A stretch of 15,067 nucleotides of DNA from an uncultured Erysipelotrichaceae bacterium (GCA_902803275.1 CADCPE010000077.1:1-15067), one strand, 5' to 3'. Shown: positions 6,096-12,582, numbered from the stretch's first letter. Notes: generated by a model from the letters alone, not told the origin. Made by a program: numbers and translations.

Positions 6096-7048
6096 TGACT
6101 GCTGCTCAAATTGTTGCTGAAGTATTCTATTGCGTTATTGGTTTAGTTTTCATCCTTGTTGGTGTTAAGGCTTTAAAAGATGATGGCTGCAGCAAGAAAG
6201 CTACAACCGCTGCTTTCTGGTTCCTGCTTGCCTTCACATTCATTTGTGGCCAGTGGCTGGTCAATGCAAACCTGGCATGGGTCGTCGGTGCTGCTATCGT
6301 TGTAATGGCTTGCTTAACTGCGATCGGTGGCGTTGTTCAGACAAAGAACGATGTACCAGATCCTGATTCTGTAAGAGCTATGGCTGACAAGTATGGCTAT
6401 AAGATCTTCATCCCTGCTGCCTGCATCGCTGTTACAGCTGTTGTAGGTGCAACATTAGGTTCTAAAGTTCCGGCTTTAAGCTGGCTGACTGCAAACAATG
6501 CTATCGGTCTGTCAGGTGTTGTAGCCCTGATCGCTGCATTACTGCTGACCAAGTGCGATCCTAAGTATGCCGCTGTTGATGGTGCCAGACTGATGGACAA
6601 CGTCAATACAACAGGTATCCTTCCTCAGCTGCTGTCTGCGTTAGGTGCTCTGTTTACTGCTGCCGGTGTCGGTGAAGCTATCTCTTACTACGTATCAATG
6701 GTAGTTCCTGAGAACAGCATCCTGATCGCCTGCTTCGTATACTGCTTAGGTATGGCTCTGTTCACAATGATCATGGGTAACGGTTTCGCTGCATTCTCAG
6801 TTATCATGGTCGGTGTCGGTATCCCATTCCTTATCTCTAAAGGTGCTAACCCTACGATCGTTGGTGCTTTAGGTTTAACTGCTGCTTACTGTGGTACTCT
6901 GTGTACTCCAATGGCTGCAAACTTCAATATCGTGCCTGCTGCTTTGCTGGAAACCAAGTCTAAATACTCTGTAATTATTTCTCAGATTCCGTTTGCAGTA
7001 TGCATGTTACTGACTCACGTAGTATTACTGTACGTATTGGCTTTCTAA
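6095..7048 (+). CDS. DUF979 family membrane protein
   Basis: The 317-aa polytopic membrane protein has about eight to nine hydrophobic segments along its length. The soluble-looking interruptions are QTKNDVPDPDSVRAMADKYGYK and KCDPKYAAVDGARLMDNVNTTGILPQ. The C-terminal region GNGFAAFSVIMVGVGIPFLISKGANPTIVGALGLTAAYCGTLCTPMAANFNIVPAALLE is characteristic of the DUF979 family and has the amphipathic, glycine-rich look of an ion-coupled transporter core. An AAAGGAGG site lies within the end of the DUF969 gene and the two genes share one base, so translation is probably coupled. With DUF969 it forms a likely heteromeric carrier. The partner enzyme Pcp starts 12 nt downstream. The substrate is unproven; pyroglutamyl compounds fit the context. 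Confidence 0.92.
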   Translation: MTAAQIVAEVFYCVIGLVFILVGVKALKDDGCSKKATTAAFWFLLAFTFICGQWLVNANLAWVVGAAIVVMACLTAIGGVVQTKNDVPDPDSVRAMADKYGYKIFIPAACIAVTAVVGATLGSKVPALSWLTANNAIGLSGVVALIAALLLTKCDPKYAAVDGARLMDNVNTTGILPQLLSALGALFTAAGVGEAISYYVSMVVPENSILIACFVYCLGMALFTMIMGNGFAAFSVIMVGVGIPFLISKGANPTIVGALGLTAAYCGTLCTPMAANFNIVPAALLETKSKYSVIISQIPFAVCMLLTHVVLLYVLAF

Positions 7049-7060
7049 TAAGGAGAAATC

Positions 7061-7672
7061 ATGAAAATATTACTTACTGGCTTTGAGCCTTTTGGCGGGG
7101 AAACTGTAAATCCTGCCCAAGAAGCTGTTCAGCTTGTAAAAGACGAGATCAAAGGTGCACAGATCGTTAAGTGCTATGTACCTGTTGTCTTTGGCAAAGC
7201 AATTGAAACTGTACATGAAGCAATGAAAAAGGAAAATCCTGATGTTGTATTATGTATCGGTCAGGCCGGTGGCAGATATGAAATAACTCCTGAAAGAGTT
7301 GCGATCAACTGTGACGACGGCAGAATTCCTGATAACGAAGGAAATCAGCCTGTCGATCAGCCGGTCTTCGCAGATGGTGAAAATGCCTATTTCTCAACTC
7401 TTCCGATCAAGAAGATGGTTGAATACATGAAGAAGGCAAACGTTCCTGCAGCTGTATCAAATACAGCCGGCACCTACGTATGCAACCACCTGATGTATGG
7501 CGTATGTTACTACATCGCCAGGGAATTCCCAAATACCATCGGCGGTTTCATGCATGTTCCGTTCCTGCATGAGCAGGTCATGAACAAGAAGGAAACAGCT
7601 TCGCTTTCTAAAGACGATGTCGTCAAAGGCATTGAAGCATCAATAGAAGCTATCGTTGATTCAAAAAACTGA
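7061..7672 (+). CDS. pcp: Pyroglutamyl-peptidase I (pyrrolidone-carboxylate peptidase)
   Basis: The 203-aa product is a cytoplasmic cysteine peptidase of family C15 that removes N-terminal pyroglutamate from peptides. It has normal family length and the expected motifs: LLTGFEPFGGETVNPAQEA at the N-terminus, then ITPERVAIN with the catalytic Glu78, ARIPDN-like GRIPDNEGNQPVD, SNTAGTYVCNHLMYG with nucleophile Cys141, and GGFMHVPFLHEQ with His165. The catalytic triad is therefore complete. AAGGAG stands about 6 nt before the ATG. It is the last gene of the DUF969-DUF979-pcp operon and ends at a strong terminator. The arrangement implies import of pyroglutamyl peptides or export/import of the released 5-oxoproline. 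No 5-oxoprolinase genes are in the window. Confidence 0.97.
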   Translation: MKILLTGFEPFGGETVNPAQEAVQLVKDEIKGAQIVKCYVPVVFGKAIETVHEAMKKENPDVVLCIGQAGGRYEITPERVAINCDDGRIPDNEGNQPVDQPVFADGENAYFSTLPIKKMVEYMKKANVPAAVSNTAGTYVCNHLMYGVCYYIAREFPNTIGGFMHVPFLHEQVMNKKETASLSKDDVVKGIEASIEAIVDSKN

Positions 7673-7683
7673 TTTAACAGAAT

Positions 7684-7718
7684 AAAGGGTCGATCAAATG
7701 GTCGATCCTTTTTCTTTT
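7684..7718 (+). terminator. Strong intrinsic terminator after pcp
   Basis: A 12-bp stem (7684-7695 with 7700-7711, including two G-T pairs) encloses an AAAT loop and is followed by TTTTTCTTTT. Confidence 0.92.
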
Positions 7719-7774
7719 ATGGGAGCACATCCAATAATAGGATATGATAATCATAGAAGAAAAGAGAGATTCCG

Positions 7775-8332
7775 ATGTTTAAAAAAGCCTGGCTATTATT
7801 CATAAACACCTTTTTCATATCAATGAGTGCAAATTCCGGCTATGCGATGCTTGGTGTCATCAAAAACCGTTTTGTCAACAAGTACAGATGGTTTTCCAAA
7901 GAGGAAATGGAAGACTATATTGCCCTGGCACAAAGCTGTCCTGGTCCGATAGGGTGTTCATCAGCGATGATCATCGGCTATCGAAGCTGTGGCATTATCG
8001 GAGCCTTATCAGCCGCGCTTGGAGTGATCATTCCGCCTTTCATCATGATGGTTCTGGTAACTTTCTTCTATACGTTCATTTCCACCAATCAATACGTAAG
8101 GATCTTCATCAGCGGCATGCAGGCAGGAGTATGTGCGATGCTGCTGGACGTGGTGCTGGGGCTTTTCTCTGGCATCAGAAAGATGAATAAACCATTCTAC
8201 TTTGCTATAGTGGCACTGTCTTTTCTTTATGTCAGACTGACAGATTTTTCTATTTTCTATCTGGCGCTGTTCTGCATAGGCACAGCCATAATCAAGACAC
8301 TTATGATCAAAAGAAAGGTGGACGAAATATGA
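7775..8332 (+). CDS. Short-chain CHR ('chromate') transporter subunit, first half
   Basis: The 185-aa membrane protein belongs to the CHR superfamily of short chains that work in pairs. Visible features are FFISMSANSGYAMLGVIKNRFV near the N-terminus, then FSKEEMEDYIALAQSCPGPIG with the family's PGP motif, then about five hydrophobic segments. It ends in a basic tail (MIKRKVDEI). AGAGAG lies before the ATG. The next subunit overlaps by four bases (ATGA), indicating translational coupling. Family members are called chromate transporters, but most uncharacterised pairs have no proven chromate efflux role. Substrate is left open. Confidence 0.92.
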   Translation: MFKKAWLLFINTFFISMSANSGYAMLGVIKNRFVNKYRWFSKEEMEDYIALAQSCPGPIGCSSAMIIGYRSCGIIGALSAALGVIIPPFIMMVLVTFFYTFISTNQYVRIFISGMQAGVCAMLLDVVLGLFSGIRKMNKPFYFAIVALSFLYVRLTDFSIFYLALFCIGTAIIKTLMIKRKVDEI

Positions 8333-8883
8333 TACCAGTCTGGAAGATCTTTCTCAGTTTCCTAAAGATCGGTGGCTTTGCCTTTGGCGGAGCCTATGCC
8401 GTCATACCGCTTATTGAAGAACAGATGGTCACCAATAACGGCTGGATGACATTTGCGGAATTCTCTGATCTAGTGGCGATCGATGAGCTGACCCCCGGTC
8501 CGATCATCATCAATTCCTCAACCTTCATCGGCATGAAACTTGCCGGTGTGCCTGGTGCTGTTGCCGCAACGCTTGGCTGCGTGATCCCGGGCGGCATCGT
8601 GGCCCTTATGCTTATTAGTCTTTATTCAAGATACAAAGAGATCCCGGTGATTTCCGAGATAATAAAGATCCTCAAATGCATGTCGGCAGCGCTGATCTTT
8701 TCGGTGCTGCTGAAAATGCTTATGAGCGCAGTATTCCCTGAAGGCCTTGAAAGCATCAATATCCTTTCATTGGCATTGATGATCACTAGCTTTTATATCC
8801 TTAAGAGATTTAAAACCAATCCACTATATGTGATGCTGGGATGCGGCTGCATTAACATGCTGATATACCTCATAACAAAATAA
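8329..8883 (+). CDS. Short-chain CHR ('chromate') transporter subunit, second half
   Basis: The 184-aa membrane protein carries the family's signature in fuller form: FLKIGGFAFGGAYAVIPLIEEQMV, then FSDLVAIDELTPGPIIINSSTFIGMKLAGVPGA with the PGP motif, and further hydrophobic segments up to a short cytoplasmic tail. Its start overlaps the stop of the preceding subunit, and AAAGGTGG lies upstream. The two products resemble the N- and C-halves of long-chain CHR proteins and should assemble as a heterodimer in the membrane. The stop codon lies inside a hairpin shared with the convergent reverse transcriptase gene. Confidence 0.93.
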   Translation: MIPVWKIFLSFLKIGGFAFGGAYAVIPLIEEQMVTNNGWMTFAEFSDLVAIDELTPGPIIINSSTFIGMKLAGVPGAVAATLGCVIPGGIVALMLISLYSRYKEIPVISEIIKILKCMSAALIFSVLLKMLMSAVFPEGLESINILSLALMITSFYILKRFKTNPLYVMLGCGCINMLIYLITK

Positions 8884-8908
8884 ATAGACACCCGTCTATT
8901 TATTCTTC
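8879..8908. terminator. Bidirectional terminator between CHR and reverse transcriptase genes
   Basis: AATAAATAGAC (8879-8889) pairs with GTCTATTTATT (8894-8904) around an ACCC loop. Both flanks are T-rich on their respective strands, and both genes' stop codons fall within the arms. Confidence 0.75.
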
Positions 8909-10122
8909 TTCTGATTCTGCAGATACAGTTCACGATTTTCCTTTTTCCAGCGATAGTACTCGGCTTTCAAAGGAGTATAACCCAGTTTCTTCAGCTGCTG
9001 GTAATTCACCCGGAAATTTGCTTTGCTGTGATGACCGCTATACAGATATCGCAGATACATGACCATGTACTTATCGATCTCATGAAGGCCGTCAGTGCAG
9101 TTCAACAAAGGAAAGTAGAATCGTATCCAGGTGAAGTCATTATCTCCCTTTAGATCATAGAACTTATGATCGAAGCTGCTGATCATAGCCTTGGCCGCTT
9201 TTTCAAAGCTGAGACCGTTCTTCTTTCTTGCGGTATAGAGCTTTCTGGCTTTTCTTCTGATCTTGCCTTTCATCTTCATGATGGTCCCCTCAGATAGATC
9301 GATACGATCATCATGATATGAGAAACCCAGGAACTCCCATGGCGTTCCCGGTTCACTTACATGATATTTATCCATATTCAGCTGAAGGTTTTTCTGTTTC
9401 AGAAAACCCTTTATGAAGAGGAAATTTTCATCAAGCTGCTTCTTATCATCAAAGAAGATGATCATATCATCGGAATAGCGGAAATAAGGGATATTAAGAC
9501 CATCATAATATTTATCGAGATCTATGAGATAGAAATTCGCAAAGAAACTGGCTAAAGGCACACCGGCCATGGCTCCTCTTTTTTCAATGATGAGTTCATC
9601 GTTGAAATAACATCTATCCTGTCTGAGCAGATATTCAAGGAAATCATACAAAGCCTTATCCTTTATGATCGGGTTCAATGTATCCAGCAATTGATCGACA
9701 TCGATCGAATTGAAGTAATCGTGGATATCGAGCTTCAGGACATATCTGTCATTAAGGCCGCTGATCTTTCTGATCTTTTCAAACGCATGGCAGGCGTTGA
9801 TGTTCCTCCTGAAGGAGTAACAGCTGTCTGAAAGCTCGCTGTCATATGCGTAAAGAAGGTAAGCCAGAAGCTTGAGCACCCAGGTCTCATCTGTACTGTA
9901 GGAATAGACGGTGCGTTTTTTCTTTGAATCGATCTTGCTGATGAGCTTCTTTTTGGGATAAGAAAAACAGAGATCCTCGGCAATAGCCAGATATCTTTGT
10001 TCCGCAATAAAAGAATACAGCTGTTTCTGTTCGTTCTTGTTCAGCTGCCTTCTCTCGATCTTGTATCGATAGAATTCTTCCCACATTGAAGGGGAAGACA
10101 GTTTATCAAGGATGCTGTTCAT
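8896..10122 (-). CDS. Reverse transcriptase, unknown-group/defence-like or group II-like
   Basis: The 408-aa RNA-directed DNA polymerase has intact motifs. The early RT segment is LISKIDSKKKRTVYSY (about 60-75), and motif A is LKLDIHDYFNSID with Asp132. Motif B is KRGAMAGVPLASFFANFYL (181-199) and motif C is FRYSDDMIIFF with Asp218/Asp219. After these come the motif E-like WEFLGFSYH (262-270) and a basic thumb-like helix (KMKGKIRRKARKLYTARKK). A ~110-residue tail ends in LKKLGYTPLKAEYYRWK. There is no maturase, endonuclease or fused effector domain. The retron VTG motif is not visible, and the NA-H spacing does not fit a retron. No DGR-type repeat or accessory protein was seen. The start has no Shine-Dalgarno; a pyrimidine tract precedes it. 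A structured RNA fills the gap upstream. Placement among UG/DRT or G2L RTs is an inference from motif style. Confidence 0.93.
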   Translation of the reverse strand: MNSILDKLSSPSMWEEFYRYKIERRQLNKNEQKQLYSFIAEQRYLAIAEDLCFSYPKKKLISKIDSKKKRTVYSYSTDETWVLKLLAYLLYAYDSELSDSCYSFRRNINACHAFEKIRKISGLNDRYVLKLDIHDYFNSIDVDQLLDTLNPIIKDKALYDFLEYLLRQDRCYFNDELIIEKRGAMAGVPLASFFANFYLIDLDKYYDGLNIPYFRYSDDMIIFFDDKKQLDENFLFIKGFLKQKNLQLNMDKYHVSEPGTPWEFLGFSYHDDRIDLSEGTIMKMKGKIRRKARKLYTARKKNGLSFEKAAKAMISSFDHKFYDLKGDNDFTWIRFYFPLLNCTDGLHEIDKYMVMYLRYLYSGHHSKANFRVNYQQLKKLGYTPLKAEYYRWKKENRELYLQNQKKNK

Positions 10123-10130
10123 ATAAAAAA

Positions 10131-10256
10131 GAAAGAGAAAACGCTTTGAAGTAAGCTGTGCTTACGATACTAAATGGTACATGATCCGATTACCCGCAAA
10201 ACACTTTATGGATCATGCTGCATTCACCGCGGGTGCAATAATTGCTTTTCTCTTTC
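10131..10256 (-). ncRNA. Candidate structured RNA upstream of the reverse transcriptase
   Basis: In RT sense, GAAAGAGAAAAGC (10256-10244) pairs with GCGTTTTCTCTTTC (10144-10131), giving 11 bp plus 2 bp across a bulged G. This closes the whole intergenic region. Inside, ACCCGC (10234-10229) can pair with GCGGGT (10197-10192), and CATGATCC (10217-10210) with GGATCATG (10187-10180). The order is interleaved, so both together make a pseudoknot or kissing interaction. A separate perfect hairpin GTAAGC-ACA-GCTTAC occupies 10165-10151. CACC-CGC-GGTG offers an alternative local hairpin. Defence-associated RTs and retrons have RNAs in this position and orientation, so this is the likely template or cofactor RNA. 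Expression and folding are untested. Confidence 0.6.
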
Positions 10257-10260
10257 GTTT

Positions 10261-10288
10261 ATTCTAAAGATTACAGGTATTTATGCAA
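10261..10288 (-). promoter_or_regulatory. Possible promoter of the RT-associated RNA
   Basis: On the minus strand TAGAAT (10266-10261) lies 16 nt from TTGCAT (10288-10283). The predicted start falls at about 10255, exactly where the RNA's closing helix begins. The -35 match is poor. Confidence 0.45.
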
Positions 10289-10804
10289 TCTTTGAGAAAT
10301 ATATTCAGGCGTGTTCGGATAGTGTTCAACAAAGTTGATGAATGTGTAGCCGTGCTTTGCAGCTTCTTCCTTGCTGAAGCGATATTCGCGATGCGAGGTC
10401 GTGGTCTTGCCTATCAGCATCATGATAAGCTTAGGTGCATTGCCCTCATAGGCGACGATCGAATAATTCATAAACTTGCCGCTGCCGCCAAACTCAGTAG
10501 GGGAAACGTTTTCTCTGACTGTGTAGTTTGGGAATTCCTCTGCAAGAATCTTAAGGATCCTTTCCCTGGCGGTCATTCCGTCTTCAACTTCTTCAAACAT
10601 TGAATCTTCATATTTGAAGTTTTCACTGTTCTGCTGTCTTTCCTGCTTATATTCTTCAACAGCATGTTTGAATTCTTCCGCATGTTCACCAAGAGATTCC
10701 TTGATCGAACCAAAGATCTCAGCGGCTTTCTGCTTGTTTTCTTCGCTGGCAACTTCTTTTAAAACTTCAGCGCCTTCTTTTAGAAACTTATCTAAAAGTC
10801 CCAT
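10271..10804 (-). CDS. Hypothetical protein: helical N-terminus, alpha/beta C-terminal domain
   Basis: The 177-aa protein is not recognised at family level. Residues 1-60 are charged and helical with an amphipathic start (GLLDKFLKEGAEVLKEVA), likely a coiled coil or lipid-associating helix. Residues 78-177 form a compact alpha/beta pattern: ERILKILAEEFPNYTVRENV, then MNYSIVAYEGNAPKLIMMLIGK, a basic SHREYRFSKEEAAKHGYTFINF, and a terminal NTPEYISQRLHKYL. The order helix, strand, strand with a terminal Lys, helix, strand recalls PD-(D/E)XK-type nuclease folds. However, the usual Asp and Glu are not evident, so catalysis is doubtful. AGGAGG stands close to the ATG. It lies 148 nt upstream of the RT on the same strand, and no terminator separates them, so it may be co-expressed. 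Confidence 0.8.
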   Translation of the reverse strand: MGLLDKFLKEGAEVLKEVASEENKQKAAEIFGSIKESLGEHAEEFKHAVEEYKQERQQNSENFKYEDSMFEEVEDGMTARERILKILAEEFPNYTVRENVSPTEFGGSGKFMNYSIVAYEGNAPKLIMMLIGKTTTSHREYRFSKEEAAKHGYTFINFVEHYPNTPEYISQRLHKYL

Positions 10805-10901
10805 AAATACCTCCTTGTCTTACAAATGATAATTAAACTGTTCTGTAATTTAATTATAGATAATTCAAAATCAAAAGGCCATACAGTTTATCGTGTGTTG
10901 T

Positions 10902-10931
10902 TTGATAAATGTATGCCTGGGCAATTATAAT
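10902..10931 (+). promoter_or_regulatory. Strong promoter giving a probably leaderless mRNA
   Basis: TTGATA (10902-10907), an 18-nt spacer and a perfect TATAAT (10926-10931) place transcription start at about 10938-10940, on the ATG at 10940. No Shine-Dalgarno lies upstream. Confidence 0.75.
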
Positions 10932-10939
10932 TGTCTTAT

Positions 10940-12034
10940 ATGAGTTTCAGACTGAAAAAATATAATGCCCCAGATTTTACTGAAGAAAGATTTATAAAGG
11001 CTTCGGATGTAAAACTTGTCGAAGCAACAAAAAACGGTGTTGCCCCGGAGAATTTTCATGCGCTGTCGATCTATCCTGAATACTTCAAGATCGACGGCCA
11101 ATGGTATCTTGTCAAAGAAAGCCGTATGGATGCGGTCCCTGTTTTCAAAAACGGAAAGATCGAGGCGATCGAAGCCAGAAAACTTGAAAAAGGTGATCTG
11201 GTGGTCGTGGGCAAGAGTGAAGATCTTGAGGAAGGCATATATCTATACGATCAGGGTTTTACTGCCGAAGAAGAAAAAGGTGATGCCTTTTCATTCCGCA
11301 CCGGCCGATCAAGAGAGACCTCATTCTTTAAAGCGTATGAGGAACTCTGTGATCTTCTTAGATACGAAAAGGAAAACGGCAATATCCTGTGGGTCCTGGG
11401 TCCGGCATTCACTTTTGATTTTAAGGCCCGTAAAGCTTTTGCGTCTCTAACAGAAAACGGTTATGTAGATGCCTTGCTAGCAGGAAATGCTCTGGCTACC
11501 CACGATCTAGAGGTAGCCTGCTATAAAACGGCCTTGGGTCAGGATATCAATACGGGTGAAAATGTCCACAACGGTCATTACCATCATCTGGAAGTTCTTA
11601 ATAAAGTGCGATCATGCGGCTGCATAAAACAGTTTATCGAAAACGAGAGTATCGATAACGGCATCATGTGGGCTTTAGAAAAAAACGATATCCCTTATGT
11701 ACTGGCAGGTTCGATAAGAGATGACGGGCCAATGCCTGAAGTCGAAGGAAATGTTTACCTTGCCCAGAACAAGATGAGAGAACACGTATCAAAGGCGACG
11801 ACGATCATCTGCATGGCCAGTGCCTTGCACAGCATCGCTGTCGGAAATATGGCACCTTCATACAGGGTCATGGAAGACGGAACGATCAGGGAACTTTATT
11901 TCTACATAGTAGATATTTCCGAGTTTGTCGCCAACAAGCTGGCAGACAGGGGATCTTTGACTTCCAGAAGCATCATCACCAATGCCCAGGATTTCATCGT
12001 CAGGATCGCCAAGGATCTTTGCATCCAAGCATAA
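10940..12034 (+). CDS. Archaeal-type ornithine cyclodeaminase (TIGR00300, LOR/SDH domain)
   Basis: The 364-aa product matches the TIGR00300 family, whose archaeal and cyanobacterial (AgrE/ArgZ C-terminal) members convert L-ornithine to L-proline and ammonia with NAD. The signature C-terminal half is clear: GYVDALLAGNALATHDLEVACYKTALGQD, then HNGHYHHLEVLNKVR, DNGIMWALEKNDIPYVLAGSIRDDGPMPEV, YLAQNKMREH, ALHSIAVGNMAPS, ANKLADRGSLTSRSIITNAQDF. The N-terminal ~110 residues form the LOR/SDH-type domain with IYPEYFKIDG. ATG at 10940 is preferred over an in-frame TTG at 10931 because the latter lies in the -10 box. The mRNA seems leaderless. Cytoplasmic. It ends at a bidirectional terminator. Ornithine is the expected substrate but has not been shown for this clade. 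Confidence 0.88.
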   Translation: MSFRLKKYNAPDFTEERFIKASDVKLVEATKNGVAPENFHALSIYPEYFKIDGQWYLVKESRMDAVPVFKNGKIEAIEARKLEKGDLVVVGKSEDLEEGIYLYDQGFTAEEEKGDAFSFRTGRSRETSFFKAYEELCDLLRYEKENGNILWVLGPAFTFDFKARKAFASLTENGYVDALLAGNALATHDLEVACYKTALGQDINTGENVHNGHYHHLEVLNKVRSCGCIKQFIENESIDNGIMWALEKNDIPYVLAGSIRDDGPMPEVEGNVYLAQNKMREHVSKATTIICMASALHSIAVGNMAPSYRVMEDGTIRELYFYIVDISEFVANKLADRGSLTSRSIITNAQDFIVRIAKDLCIQA

Positions 12035-12037
12035 ATT

Positions 12038-12071
12038 AAAAGTACTCAGCTGATAACTGAGTACTTTTTAA
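12038..12071. terminator. Bidirectional terminator between cyclodeaminase and hsp20
   Basis: AAAAGTACTCAG (12038-12049) pairs perfectly with CTGAGTACTTTT (12057-12068) around a 7-nt loop, with T/A runs on both sides. Confidence 0.9.
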
Positions 12072-12093
12072 ACAGAAAGGGAAAACCTTAGAG

Positions 12094-12510
12094 TTATTCA
12101 ATTGTAACTGTCTGTTTTGTTTCGATCGACTTCTGTTCCTTTGAAGGAAGCACGATGTTAAGCATGCCGTTTTCGAATTTTGCTTTGACATCTTCAGCTT
12201 TGATGTTCTCGCCTACATAGAAGCTTCTTGAGCAGGTACCGAATCTTCTTTCAGATCTGATCAGGTTGCCTTTGGCATCTTTCTCTTCGTTGGAAATATT
12301 GTGAGTTGCCTTAATGTTGAGGTAACCGTCGATTATATCCATCTGGACATCTTCCTTGTTGTATCCAGGCAATTCTATGTCAAGATTGTAGTAACCGTCT
12401 TTTTCATAAACATCAGTTCTCATGGCACTTCCTGTGAAGGTAGGCTGCTTAGCGAAGAATCCATCAAACATATCATCAAATACATCTAAACCTTTTGGAA
12501 AATATTTCAT
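12094..12510 (-). CDS. Small heat shock protein, Hsp20/alpha-crystallin family
   Basis: The 138-aa protein is a cytoplasmic ATP-independent holdase chaperone. Its alpha-crystallin domain runs from about residue 30 to 122: RTDVYEKDGYYNLDIELPGYNKEDV, then DGYLNIKATH, the EERRFG-like RSERRFGTCSRSF, and the hallmark AKFENGMLNIVLP (110-122). The short N-terminal FDDMFDGFF segment is typical of Hsp18/IbpA relatives. The C-terminal I-x-I assembly motif is not obvious. The start has AAAGGAGG about 10 nt upstream; a longer in-frame start at 12582 is rejected because it lies within the promoter. A perfect -35 and a CIRCE-type element precede it, so HrcA control is expected. It is monocistronic and ends at the hairpin shared with the cyclodeaminase gene. 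Confidence 0.95.
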   Translation of the reverse strand: MKYFPKGLDVFDDMFDGFFAKQPTFTGSAMRTDVYEKDGYYNLDIELPGYNKEDVQMDIIDGYLNIKATHNISNEEKDAKGNLIRSERRFGTCSRSFYVGENIKAEDVKAKFENGMLNIVLPSKEQKSIETKQTVTIE

Positions 12511-12554
12511 AATTACAAACCTCCTTTGGGTATCAATATTTACCCTACAGCTAT

Positions 12555-12582
12555 ATGATATCACAATAATTAGCACTGTCAA
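12555..12582 (-). promoter_or_regulatory. Sigma-A promoter of hsp20
   Basis: On the minus strand a perfect TTGACA (12582-12577) is followed after 16 nt by TATCAT (12560-12555) with an upstream TG. The -35 lies inside the CIRCE element. Confidence 0.85.

Noticed and set aside
8896..10256. Group II intron
   Set aside because: No maturase X/En domains, no domain V/VI-like hairpin at the gene's 3' side, and the CHR terminator lies immediately next to the RT stop.
8896..10256. Diversity-generating retroelement
   Set aside because: No accessory Avd-like gene, no variable-repeat target gene, and no adenine-substituted repeat pair was seen in the window.
8896..10256. Classical retron
   Set aside because: The RNA position and closing repeats fit, but the RT lacks the VTG motif, the NAxxH spacing is wrong, and no long msd hairpin is present. 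Kept only as a low-interest lead.
10931..10939. TTG start for the ornithine cyclodeaminase
   Set aside because: The TTG overlaps the -10 box and would precede the predicted transcription start.
12511..12582. Longer hsp20 start at 12582
   Set aside because: It begins inside the promoter and CIRCE element; the ATG at 12510 has AAAGGAGG.
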